The notes under the pieces are model-generated. The model saw only the letters and a program-made list of their open reading frames with translations, had not been told where the DNA came from and searched no databases. Of a stretch of 64,000 bases of DNA, positions 29,760 through 40,739 are shown piece by piece. Position 1 is the first letter of the stretch; the number at the start of each line of letters is the position of its first letter. The DNA is taken from positions 472,660 to 536,659 of the forward strand of contig NZ_NESS01000002.1 of NCBI RefSeq assembly GCF_002128425.1, given 5' to 3'. This DNA comes from Gottfriedia acidiceleris (GTDB lineage: Bacteria > Bacillota > Bacilli > Bacillales > Bacillaceae_G). The translations under genes were made by a program, and so were the position numbers.

Positions 29760-30539
29760 ATGTCTAACATTGAAGCAATTATATTAGGCATCATTCAAGG
29801 GTTAACTGAATTTCTCCCAATCAGTAGTACTGGTCACTTATATTTAGGTAGACATTTATTTGGATTAGATGATGCAGGTCTATTATTAGATACTTTAATG
29901 CATATTGGTACTTTATTAGCAGTGTTTGTTTTTTACAGTAAAGAATGGAAAAGTTTGATAAAAAATCCGTTTTCAAAATTAACTTTATTACTTTTTGTAG
30001 GCACATTGCCCGCAGTTATAGTTGGATTATTATTTAAAGATTTTTTCGATGAAATATCTGTTTCGGGTAAAACGATTGGATGGGAGTTTATATTTACTGG
30101 TATTATTTTATTTATTGCTGATAAAAGGAGAAAAGGGAAGAAAACGATGGAGGAGCTGACATGGGTGGATGCCTTATTTATCGGCTCATTTCAAGCACTT
30201 GCTATTTTTCCAGCTGTTTCTCGTTCAGGATTAACGATCGCTGCAGCGTTATTTAAAGGAATGGAACGAAAAAGCGCAGCGTATTTTTCATTCTTATTAT
30301 CTACTCCTGCAATTTTAGGTGGAATCGTATTTCAAGGAAAAGATCTTCTTGGCGGAAAAGCGGAGCAAATCGCATTTTTCCCACTATTTCTTGGTACATT
30401 AGCTGCAGCTTTATTTGGTTATCTGGCAATTAGTTGGATGATCAATTTATTAAAAAAGCAATCACTGAATATTTTTGGGTATTATGTTATTTTCTTAGGG
30501 GTTAGTATCGTAGTACTTCAGTATTTGAAGATATTTTAA
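29760..30539 (+). CDS. uppP: Undecaprenyl-diphosphatase
   Basis: A 259-residue membrane enzyme (BacA family) that dephosphorylates undecaprenyl pyrophosphate for the peptidoglycan lipid cycle and gives bacitracin tolerance. Catalytic motifs are intact: QGLTEFLPISSTGHL (with the E of the (E/Q)xxxE motif) and the second loop AIFPAVSRSGLTIAA containing the essential Arg. Eight helices are predicted. AAAGGAG lies ten bases before ATG 29760. It is monocistronic with its own terminator. Confidence 0.95.
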   Translation: MSNIEAIILGIIQGLTEFLPISSTGHLYLGRHLFGLDDAGLLLDTLMHIGTLLAVFVFYSKEWKSLIKNPFSKLTLLLFVGTLPAVIVGLLFKDFFDEISVSGKTIGWEFIFTGIILFIADKRRKGKKTMEELTWVDALFIGSFQALAIFPAVSRSGLTIAAALFKGMERKSAAYFSFLLSTPAILGGIVFQGKDLLGGKAEQIAFFPLFLGTLAAALFGYLAISWMINLLKKQSLNIFGYYVIFLGVSIVVLQYLKIF

Positions 30540-30563
30540 TACAATTCATTTTAAATTGATATA

Positions 30564-30592
30564 AAAAAGAGCAGGAATTCTGCTCTTTTATT
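30564..30592 (+). terminator. Terminator after uppP
   Basis: AAAAAAGAGCAG-AATT-CTGCTCTTTTATTT hairpin 25 bases after the stop. Confidence 0.9.
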
Positions 30593-30654
30593 TAATCGCA
30601 TTTCTTTAGATAAGTATTTAATTATAGTCGTAGCAACATGAAAAATAAAACAAT

Positions 30655-30690
30655 AAAAAGCACAGGTAGTGATTAACCTGTGCTTTTTTG
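30655..30690 (-). terminator. Terminator of the sleB-ypeB operon
   Basis: AAAAGCACAGG-TTAATCACTA-CCTGTGCTTTTT read on the minus strand, ending 8 bases from the ypeB stop. Confidence 0.85.
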
Positions 30691-30697
30691 ACATTAC

Positions 30698-32020
30698 TTA
30701 AAGTTTTTTAACTTTTTCTTCGTCACCAGTTGTTGCATTAATAAAGATATCATATGTATCGTGATTATATGTACCTAAAAATTCATACGTTAGCACTTCT
30801 TTATTAAAATCATTTAAAATGACCGCTAGACGTTCTTCCTCAACTTTAACATTTTTATTAAGCTTTGCTCTTGCTTGCTCAAGAGTAAGCTTAGGAGTAG
30901 GGACTTTACGTACATGGTTTGAAGTAATATAGTTTTTAGCATTAAATCCGATTATTTGTCCGTTATCCAATGCAACTTTTAATTGAATTGCTTCTGGATA
31001 AATGCGTACATTGTCAATTGCTTTTACATATTGAAGTACGCCAATCGTATCGTATTGTGAACTATCGTATAATTCCATGTTCTTATATTTTTTTGAATTT
31101 AGATAACTTAAACCTTTTTTCACTGCATCATCTAAACTGATTTGCTGTTTACTTATTGGTCTATTTGTAATAAAGAAGATAGGCAAGCCTGCCGTTTCAG
31201 TTATTTCCATATACGTATCTGCTGTTGGGTTAGTGTGAGCCATTGAAACTGAGTAAAAAGGTTCAAATCGTTCATTATCGCTTTTACTTCTAGTCACTTG
31301 AATTTTAGTAACATGTTTGAGCGGTACAATGTCCTCAGCAATTTTTTTAGCTTCATTTTGGTCAATTTTTTTACCAGTAAGCTTCTTTAAGCCTTTAGAT
31401 TCTTCTTGACCATTCGAAAAGGTTGGACCAAAATCATTGTCTGTCGTTGCTTTTACTTGTTCAATATGCTTAAATCCATCCACGATACTATTGTCTCTGG
31501 GTGCATTTTTTTCTTCAGACATTTGACCAACATCAATCCAACTTAAGTTTTTATTCATGATGTTTGTTTGTACATTACGTAGTCCATCTTGAATTTTTTC
31601 AGCGGTTGAATACATATTACGTAAAGAAGTATATTCTTTTGCAGTTAAAGGTTCTTTATTTAAATCTCGAACGGCTGTTTTATAGCTAAAATTTCCTACT
31701 CCAGTCAAAAAGGCCTGTGTTTTATCAAACGGTACAAATTTTAGCGGAAGTTGTGCAATGTCAGATTTAGCTTGAATCGAAAGACGCCAAACATCTGCTA
31801 AAGCAGGGGAGAGGGACGTTCTAGAATTCATAGCAAGTGTTGTACCGATTTTATCATGTAATAAATCCATATCAAATGTTAATTCATTAAATGCTCGCTG
31901 ATAACTATTTTCGGCTTTTAAGTTCATTTCATTCAGTTCACGATGTTGCGTATATCCCCAATAACCAGATCCGATTAGAGCGGCTGCTAAAGCGCCTGCA
32001 ACAATCCAACTACCTTTCAT
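30698..32020 (-). CDS. ypeB: Germination protein YpeB
   Basis: A 440-residue protein with an N-terminal membrane anchor (WIVAGALAAALIGSGYWGY) and C-terminal PepSY-like repeats. In Bacillus it is needed to place and stabilise the cortex-lytic enzyme SleB in the spore inner membrane. Recognisable YpeB stretches are AENSYQRAFNELTFDMDLLHD and LSWIDVGQMSEEK. It follows sleB by 18 bases in the same operon, with the usual sleB-ypeB order. Expression in the forespore is expected from the known system. Confidence 0.95.
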   Translation of the reverse strand: MKGSWIVAGALAAALIGSGYWGYTQHRELNEMNLKAENSYQRAFNELTFDMDLLHDKIGTTLAMNSRTSLSPALADVWRLSIQAKSDIAQLPLKFVPFDKTQAFLTGVGNFSYKTAVRDLNKEPLTAKEYTSLRNMYSTAEKIQDGLRNVQTNIMNKNLSWIDVGQMSEEKNAPRDNSIVDGFKHIEQVKATTDNDFGPTFSNGQEESKGLKKLTGKKIDQNEAKKIAEDIVPLKHVTKIQVTRSKSDNERFEPFYSVSMAHTNPTADTYMEITETAGLPIFFITNRPISKQQISLDDAVKKGLSYLNSKKYKNMELYDSSQYDTIGVLQYVKAIDNVRIYPEAIQLKVALDNGQIIGFNAKNYITSNHVRKVPTPKLTLEQARAKLNKNVKVEEERLAVILNDFNKEVLTYEFLGTYNHDTYDIFINATTGDEEKVKKL

Positions 32021-32038
32021 ACTGACACCTCACTACTT

Positions 32039-32854
32039 TTATTTGCAAAATATATGTTGACCAATCGTTAAAATAATAGGGCGGCCACGAATCCATTGAT
32101 TTGTTGCTGTTTTAGGATTGTAATAATAAATACATCCAGTAGTTGGATCCCAGCCATTTATCGCATCTATTACTGCTTTTTTAGCTTGAACATTAGGTGT
32201 TAAATTAATTTGACCGTCGGCTACTGCTGTAAAAGCACCCGGCTGATAAATGACACCTGCTATTGAATTTGGAAAAGAAGCGTTCGTTAAACGGTTTAGA
32301 ATGACTGCAGCAACAGCAACTTGACCAATATATGGCTCACCACGTGATTCTCCATATACAGCATTTGCCATTAATTTAATATCGTTATCGGTATAACCGT
32401 TTGGCGCATTTGCAATCGGTTTATTATTTGGTTTTGCATTCGAATTATTAGGTTTATTTGTATTCGGTTTAGCTGGTTTATTATTCGATGCATTATTATT
32501 TGCTGTGTTATTTGATATTGTACCTTTATAATTTTTAGTAGCTTTTGTCAGCATTTCTTTTAATTTAGTACCAGCAATTCCATCAACCTTCATACCAAAT
32601 TTCTTTTGAAAATTACGGAGAGCCCAGTAAGTATTCCAACCAAAAACCCCATCAGCTTTATCGTCTAGAAAACCAATAAATATAAGGCGCTCTTGAAGCT
32701 CTTTTACATCTTGGCCTGTTGAACCGCGGCTAAGCACTTGACTACTAAACGCATCAACTTGTTTTTTAGGTAAGTATGTATTTACCGTAATCATTGAGAT
32801 ACAGATTATGCAAAAGATAATAAATGCAGTTTTATAATGAAAATTTTTTTGCAA
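32039..32854 (-). CDS. sleB: Spore cortex-lytic enzyme SleB
   Basis: A lytic transglycosylase that breaks cortex peptidoglycan during germination. Domains in order: signal peptide (about 1-30), a peptidoglycan-binding domain (about 44-105, GSTGQDVKELQERLIFIGF), a long Asn/Lys/Pro linker (about 115-150), and the Hydrolase_2 catalytic domain with the catalytic Glu in AVYGESRGEPYIGQVAVAAV. The start is TTG at 32854, seven bases behind AAGGAGG. Operon partner ypeB follows. The Asn-rich linker is longer and more repetitive than in B. subtilis. Confidence 0.95.
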   Translation of the reverse strand: MQKNFHYKTAFIIFCIICISMITVNTYLPKKQVDAFSSQVLSRGSTGQDVKELQERLIFIGFLDDKADGVFGWNTYWALRNFQKKFGMKVDGIAGTKLKEMLTKATKNYKGTISNNTANNNASNNKPAKPNTNKPNNSNAKPNNKPIANAPNGYTDNDIKLMANAVYGESRGEPYIGQVAVAAVILNRLTNASFPNSIAGVIYQPGAFTAVADGQINLTPNVQAKKAVIDAINGWDPTTGCIYYYNPKTATNQWIRGRPIILTIGQHIFCK

Positions 32855-33014
32855 AATAAATCCTCCTTAATCAAATACATATAGGATTACTATCTGTAAA
32901 AAATTTCTTTTTATTACTAAAAAGCGTAAAAACTGATATAAATTGCACAAACAAGAAACGGATAGAGAGAGTAGAGGGGTCAAATAGTAAGGTTAGTAGC
33001 AAAAAGGAGGTATT

Positions 33015-33353
33015 ATGAAAAGAACATACAAAACCATTTTTATTTTTACATTCTTATTTTGTATTTTTAGCAAACTAAACCTAGCTTCTGCAGAACCTGT
33101 TTATGAGCCTCCATATGCAAAATGGGGGAAAATAGCAGTAGAAAAAACGATCCAAAGATACCCACAATCGGATGTAATAGATTATTTACACATAGGAAGA
33201 GAACAAAAAACACCAACAGTCTCAATAGAAAAATTCAAGTTATGGTTAAGAGTAAAAGATGGAAGTAGAGAATTTGGGGTATATGTGAATGTTGAATTCG
33301 AACCAAGAACTGATAGGTACTTAGGAATTACTTATACAGAAACAGATCGATAA
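33015..33353 (+). CDS. Secreted DUF3889 protein (YqzG-like)
   Basis: A 112-residue exported protein: signal peptide (about 1-26, cleaved after LASA), then the DUF3889 domain with PPYAKWGKIAVEKT, VIDYLHIGRE and FGVYVNVEFE. This is the pattern of Bacillus YqzG, of unknown function. AAGGAGG lies six bases before the ATG. It is divergent from sleB and ends with its own terminator. Confidence 0.8.
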   Translation: MKRTYKTIFIFTFLFCIFSKLNLASAEPVYEPPYAKWGKIAVEKTIQRYPQSDVIDYLHIGREQKTPTVSIEKFKLWLRVKDGSREFGVYVNVEFEPRTDRYLGITYTETDR

Positions 33354-33371
33354 TAAACGATCAATAAAAAA

Positions 33372-33410
33372 CAAAAACATCGCTTTAATTTTAAAAAGTG
33401 ATGTTTTTTA
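33372..33410 (+). terminator. Terminator after DUF3889 gene
   Basis: AAAAACATCGCTTT / AAAGTGATGTTTTTT imperfect stem with T-tract. Confidence 0.8.
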
Positions 33411-33970
<560 letters not shown>

Positions 33971-33974
33971 CTTG

Positions 33975-34400
33975 CTAAATATATCTCCCAACCACATCGC
34001 ACCATAAACTTGTTTTTTGAAAATTCTCTTTGCTTCGAATATATGTTAGTTGACGATTGTTAACAAAATTATTTAAATTAATATACACTTCTTGTAACTG
34101 TTTAAGTGGATCAAACGGAATCTCGTGATAATAGGTATTCTCATATGTTTTTGCATTCTGAAAAATCTCTACCCAATGATAAAAATTATTTATAATAAGA
34201 TCCGCAAATAGACGATTACGTATAGTTGTGGATAGCCGCTCTACATCAATAAAACAACCATCCCCTGTCTCATAGATTTCTCTCTTAATTCCCTTTTCAC
34301 ATTGAATTACAAATGAACGTAAAGCATCATCATATATGGGTGAGTAATAAGATTTAGGTGTTGTAGCGAATCTATTTTTAGTAGTAACTCCATTTTGCAC
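33975..34400 (-). CDS. Hypothetical protein (141 aa)
   Basis: A soluble, aromatic-rich protein (YHWVEIFQNAKTYENTYYHE) with no recognised domain. The start is a GTG with only a weak AGAG upstream; a truncated or alternative N-terminus is possible. It has no neighbours within 500 bases. Codon use looks native. I cannot assign a function. Confidence 0.5.
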   Translation of the reverse strand: MQNGVTTKNRFATTPKSYYSPIYDDALRSFVIQCEKGIKREIYETGDGCFIDVERLSTTIRNRLFADLIINNFYHWVEIFQNAKTYENTYYHEIPFDPLKQLQEVYINLNNFVNNRQLTYIRSKENFQKTSLWCDVVGRYI

Positions 34401-34648
34401 ATTGTACGAGTCTCTTTTTTATTTAACCAAAAGTTGTAACTTCTAGATTTATTACTTAATTAACTCGATTTTACTGGATACCTATTTTAATGCAATGAAA
34501 AATAACAAAATTTTTTTAAATGACCTTATAGGTCTACCTTGTCGAACAGATTTGAAATGAAAAAATCCTAATCGTCTAGGAACGATCAGAATTTCACTTC
34601 TTTACTATAAGATGTCTTGCTCCCTCTTGCAGAGTCCCCTATATTGAG

Positions 34649-34756
34649 TTGGGTGCTGATTACTTTGATAAACGAAAGAAAGAAATTGTCATCAAGCAAT
34701 CTATTAAACGATTAGAGACTCTTGGTTGTAAAGTATCGATTGAAGCAATAGCTTAA
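34649..34756 (+). pseudogene. Transposase C-terminal scrap
   Basis: The frame GADYFDKRKKEIVIKQSIKR followed by LETLGCKVSIEAIA to TAA resembles the conserved end of IS transposases (DYFDxxxKExxxxxLxKRLExLGY pattern). No upstream transposase sequence or terminal repeats are visible, so only a small remnant is left. The IS family cannot be fixed. Confidence 0.45.
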
Positions 34757-35021
34757 TATGATCTATAAAAATCCTAAAAGAAAAGACCCGTTTTAAAAAA
34801 TTAATTGAACAGGGTCTGGTTTCATATTGCCTAAAAAGTGCAATAATGGATTTATATAATTTTCAGGATAGTTGAATAAGGAATAGATCATTAATAATAA
34901 TTAATATGCAAAGTATTGTTCATTGTCCAAGTGCATTTTTTGAATAATAATCTAGAACTATAATAAAGAAGCAGTTATCAGAAAACCGTTTTATAGAATT
35001 TATGGCCTGGATATAATATTT

Positions 35022-35684
35022 TTACTTTGAACAAAACCACCAATCATAGCATTGTATCTGTCCTTCTTTTGATTGTTCCATACGTTTATTTGCATCCTGA
35101 ATAGTATTTGGTGGCTGCATAATTAAGCGGTCACCTACTAGTTCATTTTCTGGCCAGTTTGCTGGTGTCCCTGCTTTATTTGCATCAGCTATTTGCAATG
35201 CTTTTACAGCTCTTATAATTTCATGGATATTACGTCCAACATTCTCTGGATATGCCAACATTAACCGTATCTTTCCTGTCGAATCAACTATAAAAACGCT
35301 TCGAACGGTTCTTGTGCCCATCGTTGGATGGATCATCCCTAATTTAGAAGCTGTTTTGCCAAGGCTATCTGCAATGATTGGAAAAGTGATTTCCACATTA
35401 AGATTTTGCTTTATCCATTCAATCCATTTTATATGGGAGAAAACTTGCTCAACAGATAATCCTATTAAATAAGTATTCAGCTTCATAAATTCTGGCATCA
35501 TTTTTTGGAAGGCTACAAATTCTGTTGTACAAACGGGAGTAAAATCGCCCGGATGACTAAATAATACATACCAATGTCCTTGAAAACTTGTTGGAAGAAG
35601 TAATTCACCAAGAGTGGTTTGAACCTTTACCTCAGGAAACAGATCACCTATAAATGGTTTTGTATAAGGCTCATTTTGCTCCAT
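35022..35684 (-). CDS. Peroxiredoxin (Prx6/archaeal type)
   Basis: A 220-residue thiol peroxidase that reduces hydrogen peroxide and organic peroxides in the cytosol. The peroxidatic Cys52 is in [12 protein letters not shown], the conserved Arg is in the [10 protein letters not shown] region, and a C-terminal CYDWWFC supplies possible resolving cysteines. Length and C-terminal extension fit the Prx6/Aeropyrum class. GGAGGTATAGTA precedes the ATG. It is followed downstream by the interrupted CoA-disulfide-reductase gene on the same strand after about 460 bases, so the two may once have formed a redox pair. Confidence 0.9.
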   Translation of the reverse strand: MEQNEPYTKPFIGDLFPEVKVQTTLGELLLPTSFQGHWYVLFSHPGDFTPVCTTEFVAFQKMMPEFMKLNTYLIGLSVEQVFSHIKWIEWIKQNLNVEITFPIIADSLGKTASKLGMIHPTMGTRTVRSVFIVDSTGKIRLMLAYPENVGRNIHEIIRAVKALQIADANKAGTPANWPENELVGDRLIMQPPNTIQDANKRMEQSKEGQIQCYDWWFCSK

Positions 35685-35927
35685 TACTATACCTCCATTT
35701 TTTAAGAAATACCTTTTGGTAGTTCTAAGCTTCTTATGCTTTCTTAATAAATTAATTTAACTACTCTTTTCAATTTTTAAAGGAATACTATCATCTCTAT
35801 TAATATTCAAAAAGGTTCATTTAATGCTACTAACTTTAAATGCCGTCATTAAATCTTTAATATGAATTTGTGAATTCTTATAAGGTTTTGGTGAGCTATA
35901 TTATATTGAGAAATTTAAAACAATAAA

Positions 35928-36071
35928 AAAATGATCCTCTAATTGAAGATCATTTTTTGCAAAATCTAAAAATAATGTCTTAGTCGTTTAAAACAGTCCC
36001 CAAACATCCAAATAATATACTTCAAAAATAAGAAAAATAAGAATTAAGGCAACCGATAAATAAATAAATAA
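35928..36071 (-). repeat. Repeated small-peptide frame plus terminator, copy 1
   Basis: On the minus strand an open frame (36071-35988) ends LIFLIFEVYYLDVWGLF and is followed by a hairpin AAAAATGATC...GATCATTTTTT (35928-35958). The same arrangement occurs at 59305-59444, ending LIFLIFGVYYLDVCGLY. No standard start codon is present here, so it is a remnant or uses ATT. The peptide is hydrophobic and probably membrane-inserted. Confidence 0.5.
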
Positions 36072-36146
36072 CTAATATCCTTGAAAATTTAAATGATTGA
36101 CTATTAATATCGTTTCCTTTGGTAAAATAACTGATCGTTGAAATGA

Positions 36147-37388
36147 TTAAGCAAAGATTCCAACAATAATTACATCAATTCGCTTGTCAACACCCGCTCT
36201 TCCTACGCACTGCGCTCCATATATTTTTCCTGTCTCTTTACAGAACAATAATTTAATTAACAAAGGATGTGCACCAGGATAATAACCAGCATGTGAATTA
36301 TATTGAACATGTACTGCTTCATAAGGTATGCCTAATCTTTTCAATGTTTTTTCGTTATTCCCTGTTGAAGCAACAGTCGTTTCGAACACTTTAACAATCG
36401 ATGTTCCCATTGTTCCAGGGTAGGTATGCCATTCTTGATTGACAATATCAGCAACCATTCGTACTTGTCTATTTGCTGGCCAAGCAAGAGGAACCATTGT
36501 CTCAGTTCCATTTATGTAATCTTTTACTTCAATCGCATCCCCTATCGCATAAATAGAGGAGTCACTTGTTTGAAGATTCTCATTTACTTTAATCGTATTT
36601 CGGAAACCTAATTCTAAATTTGCTTCTGTAGCTAATTTATTTTCTGGTTGAACACCTATTGATAAAATGATCATATCCGCTTCAATTTCTTTTCCACTTT
36701 TTAATCGAATAACATTCCCGTTTTTTTCAATTGAGTCAATACCATCTTCTAAAATAAGTTCTATTCCTTTTTGAACTATTAAATGCTGAACACCTGCAAT
36801 CATTTCATAATCAATAGGTGTCATTATTTGATTGGCCATTTCTACAAGTGTAACTTGTAAACCTTTTTCAAATAAGTTTTCAGCCATTTCAACTCCGATA
36901 AAACCTCCACCAATGACAACTGCTCTTTTTGTTTGTTTCTGTTCTATATATGCTTTAATTCGATCCATATCTGGTATATTGTGTAAAATAAATAAATTAT
37001 CTGGCTCTTTTATGCCTGGTATAGGGGGAACAATAGGATTTGCACCTGGAGATAGAATTAAAAAATCATAGGATTCATCGTAAGTATCGTTAGTTTTATT
37101 GTTACTTACTGTAATCTTCTTTTGATCACGATTGATTTTTATTACCTCAGTCTGGACTCTTATGTATAAATTAAAACGTTTAGACATTTTTTCAACTGTT
37201 TGTACAAGAAGCTTTCCTCATTCTTTTATTACATCACCTATATAATATGGTAATCCACAATTTGCAAAAGAGATATATTCCCCTCTTTCGAATAAAATAA
37301 TATGATCTTGCTCATTAAGCCTACGTAGACGAGCTGCTGCAGAAGCTCCACCTGCTACTCCACCTACTATTATTATTTTTCTAATCAT
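36147..37388 (-). pseudogene. CoA-disulfide reductase / NADH oxidase-like, interrupted
   Basis: The ATG at 37388 behind GGAGG starts KIIIVGGVAGGASAAARLRR (FAD-binding) and contains the active-site FANCGLPYYIGD. TGA at 37218-37220 then breaks the frame, which resumes KLLVQTVEKMSKRFNL and runs through the NAD-binding VVIGGGFIGVEMAENL and the dimerisation domain, ending early after VDKRIDVI. Family members have Arg at the stop position (CGA/AGA to TGA) and continue about 60 residues further, often with a rhodanese domain. Nonsense mutation plus C-terminal loss indicate a pseudogene. It would have reduced CoA disulfide with NAD(P)H. Confidence 0.85.
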
Positions 37389-37484
37389 TTTTAACCTCCA
37401 TTGTATAAAGTTCATGTTGTAGTACAACTAGAAAAAATCTTAATTTATCATTATCATTCTATAAATGCAATTTTCTTGAGTATT

Positions 37485-37574
37485 TTATTTATTACCTCTA
37501 ACTATTTTGATAATAAAATAAACAATAATTGAGATTACAAAAATTATTATTAAAGCTGGTAAGACTGCAAGCAA
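37485..37574 (-). CDS. 29-residue single-TM membrane peptide
   Basis: TTG start exactly seven bases behind AGGAGG (37582-37587). The peptide begins MLAVLPALIIIFVISIIVYF, then IIKIVRGNK: one hydrophobic helix and a basic tail, the classic topology of small bacterial membrane proteins. It sits about 100 bases upstream of the broken CoA-disulfide-reductase gene on the same strand. A good ribosome-binding site and coherent composition support a real gene, but the role is unknown. Confidence 0.55.
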   Translation of the reverse strand: MLAVLPALIIIFVISIIVYFIIKIVRGNK

Positions 37575-37673
37575 ATTTTTTCCTCCTAATAATTATTGCT
37601 CAAATGTGATTATACAAATACATATTTTATTGTGTACCTTATCCTTGTAAAACTATACTGCCAGAAAGTAAAA

Positions 37674-37696
37674 TGGGAGCCGATGATCGACTCCCA
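37674..37696. terminator. Palindromic hairpin
   Basis: TGGGAG-C-CGAT-G-ATCG-A-CTCCCA is almost perfectly palindromic. On the plus strand AAAAC TTT follows; it lies upstream of the 29-residue gene. It could be a terminator for a short upstream transcript or a regulator site. Confidence 0.4.
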
Positions 37697-37956
37697 AAAC
37701 TTTATTGTAGCTAAAGCTAGCGTTATTTGCATAAGGATAGTAATTGATTTAAAAAATAGCTATCAAAATATATAGAATAAAAACTTTTCATGTTAGCACA
37801 AAAAGTTAAAGGATTTAACAGATTAGCTTACTATAGTAATACTTCTATTTCACTAAATTAAAATAAATTTAACTATTGTACTTTTTTATTGATAAATTTG
37901 AACGAACGATGAACTCAAACTAGGAATAAGATGTAAAGAAATTTAGGTGAAAGGTT

Positions 37957-38454
37957 GTGTTTTTCCTGTACTACTATAATACTTATCCACAAATAAAAAA
38001 TCTTAACCAACAATTGTATTATCGCTATCCAATCGTATCAACTTCAGATCAAGGTACTTGTCAAAAAGTTTTTGAAGCAATCCTTAAAGGCATACAAGGT
38101 GAAGCTACTGCGATCGAATTTTATTCTCGCTTAGCCAAAATAGCACCAAATCAAACTGCTCAAGAGGATGTTCTACATGCATTAGAAGATGAAAAAGTTC
38201 ATTTAAACGAATTTACAAAACTTTATGTAAAAATGACTGGAATACAACCGAATATTCAAATCACTCCAATTCAGTTCAATACCTTTAAAGAAGGATTGAA
38301 TATTGCTTATCGTGATGAATTAGAAGCTTATGAATTTTACAGGAATGTCTACTTAATGACTCAAAATCTTACTGTCCGAGATGTATTACTTCGCGGATTT
38401 ACAGACGAGATTGAACATGCAACACGTTTTGGGTTTCTTTTATTAAATTTATAA
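37957..38454 (+). CDS. Ferritin-like (rubrerythrin-fold) protein
   Basis: A 165-residue four-helix protein with spaced carboxylate/His motifs in the helices: GEATAIEFYSRLAK, LEDEKVHLNEF, YRDELEAYEFYR, FTDEIEHATRFGFLL. The two ExxH-type and two single-Glu helices are as expected for a di-iron ferritin-like domain. The N-terminus is Tyr-rich (MFFLYYYNTYPQ), similar to spore-coat-associated members in Bacillus. The start is uncertain: GTG 37957 is only two bases from AAAGG. A terminator follows directly. Confidence 0.75.
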   Translation: MFFLYYYNTYPQIKNLNQQLYYRYPIVSTSDQGTCQKVFEAILKGIQGEATAIEFYSRLAKIAPNQTAQEDVLHALEDEKVHLNEFTKLYVKMTGIQPNIQITPIQFNTFKEGLNIAYRDELEAYEFYRNVYLMTQNLTVRDVLLRGFTDEIEHATRFGFLLLNL

Positions 38455-38470
38455 ATATCACCATTTGTTA

Positions 38471-38500
38471 AGGCTGAGATAAACATCTCGGCTTTTTTAT
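38471..38500 (+). terminator. Terminator after ferritin-like gene
   Basis: GCTGAGAT-AAAC-ATCTCGGC stem followed by TTTTTTATTA. Confidence 0.85.
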
Positions 38501-38502
38501 TA

Positions 38503-38703
38503 TCATATCTCTTTCTTAAAATACACTAATTCGTTATTTATTGAAAAAAACACTTTAACTCTATAAGAATAGGCATAGGCATACAAATCAAACTCGTAAT
38601 CAACCGCTCTTTTGGCTTTTTCTTTCCATACTTTAGCTGGTGGAATCACAGACGAGATCTCTTCTGCTAACTGGTCAAAGGATGTTTGAAGAGATTGAAT
38701 TAC
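38503..38703 (-). pseudogene. 66-codon frame directly behind the TAG of cobW-1
   Basis: Immediately after the TAG of the COG0523 gene the same frame continues for 66 codons (VIQSLQTSFDQLAEEISSVI, later YEFDLYAYAYSYRVKVFF) to TGA. Composition looks like real protein with amphipathic helix and beta strands, and weakly recalls DUF600/YezG-type proteins. There is no start codon near its beginning. It is either a truncated gene abutting cobW-1 by chance of frame, or a readthrough extension. Confidence 0.4.
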
Positions 38704-39882
38704 CTAATTTTGAACAAATTCGGGCATGTGATCTATAAACTGTGACCAATCTAATGTCATCTCTTCATCTGTTAATAAACATTGATCCAACGATTTTTCT
38801 ATTTCAGCTTGTACTAAATCAATGCCTATAAAGACAAGCTCATTCAATCGATCTCCAAATTTTTCATCCCATTTTTTTTCAAGCAATGGATCTTCCAACT
38901 TTAATTCTTGTTGCTCACTTTCTGGAAGAGTAGCTATCCATTCACCTGCACCTTGTATTGTAATCGTCGATCCAGCCTGAGATAAAAGTCCAACCAAGTC
39001 ATTTCTTGTTGCTAACCAGAAGAATCCTTTAGCTCTTACAACATCAACTGGCCAATTCTCTAACCATTTTAACAATCTTTCAGGGTGAAATGGTTTTTTT
39101 CGACGATAAACAAATGAACTAATTCCATACTCTTCTGTTTCAGGAACATGTTCTTCATTTAATTCTTTAATCCAACCTGCAGATTGGCTTGCTTTATCAA
39201 AATCAAATTTGTGTGTGTTTAAAATTGATTTTAGATCTACATTCGAAAAACTAGTTGGAATAATATCAGCATCAGCATTCATTTTCTTTAAAAACGAAAC
39301 TAGTTCGTTTATATCAACTTCTTCTAATAAATCTGTTTTATTTAGGATAATTACATCTGCAAATTCCATTTGTTCTATTAGTAAATCGGCGATTTCACGT
39401 ACGTCACTATCATCTGTACCCTGCTTTCTGTCAAGAAGTGTTTCCCCTGACACATAATCCTCCCAAAAACTATTTGCATCTACTACAGTTACCATCGTAT
39501 CTAATCTAGATTTTTTGGTTAAATCAATACCGATTTCTTCATCAATATACGTAAACGTTTGTGCAACAGGAATTGGTTCACTAATACCTGATGATTCGAT
39601 AACAATATAATCAATCTCTCCTGCATCTATAATACGTTCAACTTCAATCATTAAATCTTCTCTTAATGTACAGCAAATACAGCCATTTTGTAATTCAACT
39701 AACTTTTCTTCTGTTCGTGAAAAACCTGCATTTTTAACAAGTTGTGCGTCTATATTTAATTCGCTCATATCGTTTACGATAACTGCGATTCTTAATCCAT
39801 CTTTATTGTTTAAGATATGATTCAATAATGTGGTTTTTCCTGCACCTAAATATCCACTTAATACTGTAATTGGTACTCTCAT
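38704..39882 (-). CDS. COG0523 zinc-chaperone GTPase (YciC/ZagA-type), cobW-1
   Basis: A 392-residue G3E GTPase that hands zinc to client enzymes under zinc limitation. Walker [17 protein letters not shown], the metal-binding CxCC in [12 protein letters not shown], the switch region [17 protein letters not shown], the NKTD base-specificity motif (ILNKTDLL), and the C-terminal CobW_C domain ([18 protein letters not shown]) are all present. It is last in the znuA-znuC-znuB operon, 29 bases after znuB, hence probably derepressed by loss of Zur. About as long as B. subtilis YciC. Confidence 0.93.
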   Translation of the reverse strand: MRVPITVLSGYLGAGKTTLLNHILNNKDGLRIAVIVNDMSELNIDAQLVKNAGFSRTEEKLVELQNGCICCTLREDLMIEVERIIDAGEIDYIVIESSGISEPIPVAQTFTYIDEEIGIDLTKKSRLDTMVTVVDANSFWEDYVSGETLLDRKQGTDDSDVREIADLLIEQMEFADVIILNKTDLLEEVDINELVSFLKKMNADADIIPTSFSNVDLKSILNTHKFDFDKASQSAGWIKELNEEHVPETEEYGISSFVYRRKKPFHPERLLKWLENWPVDVVRAKGFFWLATRNDLVGLLSQAGSTITIQGAGEWIATLPESEQQELKLEDPLLEKKWDEKFGDRLNELVFIGIDLVQAEIEKSLDQCLLTDEEMTLDWSQFIDHMPEFVQN

Positions 39883-39911
39883 TTTTTACTTCCTCCTGAT
39901 TTTTATATCTT

Positions 39912-40739
39912 TTAGTTTAAGATTTTTCTTCTTATTTGAATGACTACATTTTGGGTAATAAAACCTACTAATAAAATAATGACTAATAGCAATGTAACAG
40001 TTGCACCAGGTGGGGTTCCAAATGAATATGAAGAATACAGTCCTGCTAAAATGCTAAATATTGCTGTTAATACTGCAATAAAAAGTACCCATTTAAAACC
40101 CTTGGCAATTTTAATTGCAAAGGCAGCAGGTAGAACCAATAATGCCGATACTAGTAACACACCTATAGTTGGGATAATAACTGAAATGACAATCCCCGTT
40201 AAAATACTAAAAGATAATGACAATAGATTTGTGTTTACACCACTTGTATACGCAGTATCTTCATCAAATGTCATCAAATACAACGGTCTTCTTAATATGA
40301 CAAAATATAGTAAAACACCTATTGTTACACCTGATGTCAGATAAACTTGTTCTTTACTAACTGTAACAATCGATCCAAATAAATATTGTTCTACATTCGT
40401 TGTCATTCCTCCGGCACTGATACTCATTAAGAATAGTGCAAATGAAAGTCCTGCTGCCATTAAAATGGCTATCGATACCTCTGAATACGAACTATATGCC
40501 CGACGCATGTATTCAATTGATATAGCTCCTAATATTACTATTAATATGCTAGAAAATGTTAAGTTCTCATGTAGAAAAAAACCGATTGCTACACCTGCTA
40601 ATGAAATATGAGAAAGTGTATCGGCCATAAGTGCTTGTCTCCTTAGCACTAAAAAGACTCCTAAAATAGGAGCAATAATTGCAATTAATCCGCCAACCCA
40701 AAATGCCCGTTGCATGAATTCAAGGTTAAACATTTCCAT
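39912..40739 (-). CDS. znuB: Zinc ABC transporter permease
   Basis: A 275-residue ABC-3 family permease (ZnuB/AdcB) with eight or so hydrophobic helices. Family stretches are [20 protein letters not shown] and [20 protein letters not shown]. It forms the membrane channel with the ZnuC ATPase and the ZnuA lipoprotein. Its start overlaps the end of znuC by 55 bases, with AAGGAG ten bases upstream, indicating translational coupling. Confidence 0.93.
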   Translation of the reverse strand: MEMFNLEFMQRAFWVGGLIAIIAPILGVFLVLRRQALMADTLSHISLAGVAIGFFLHENLTFSSILIVILGAISIEYMRRAYSSYSEVSIAILMAAGLSFALFLMSISAGGMTTNVEQYLFGSIVTVSKEQVYLTSGVTIGVLLYFVILRRPLYLMTFDEDTAYTSGVNTNLLSLSFSILTGIVISVIIPTIGVLLVSALLVLPAAFAIKIAKGFKWVLFIAVLTAIFSILAGLYSSYSFGTPPGATVTLLLVIILLVGFITQNVVIQIRRKILN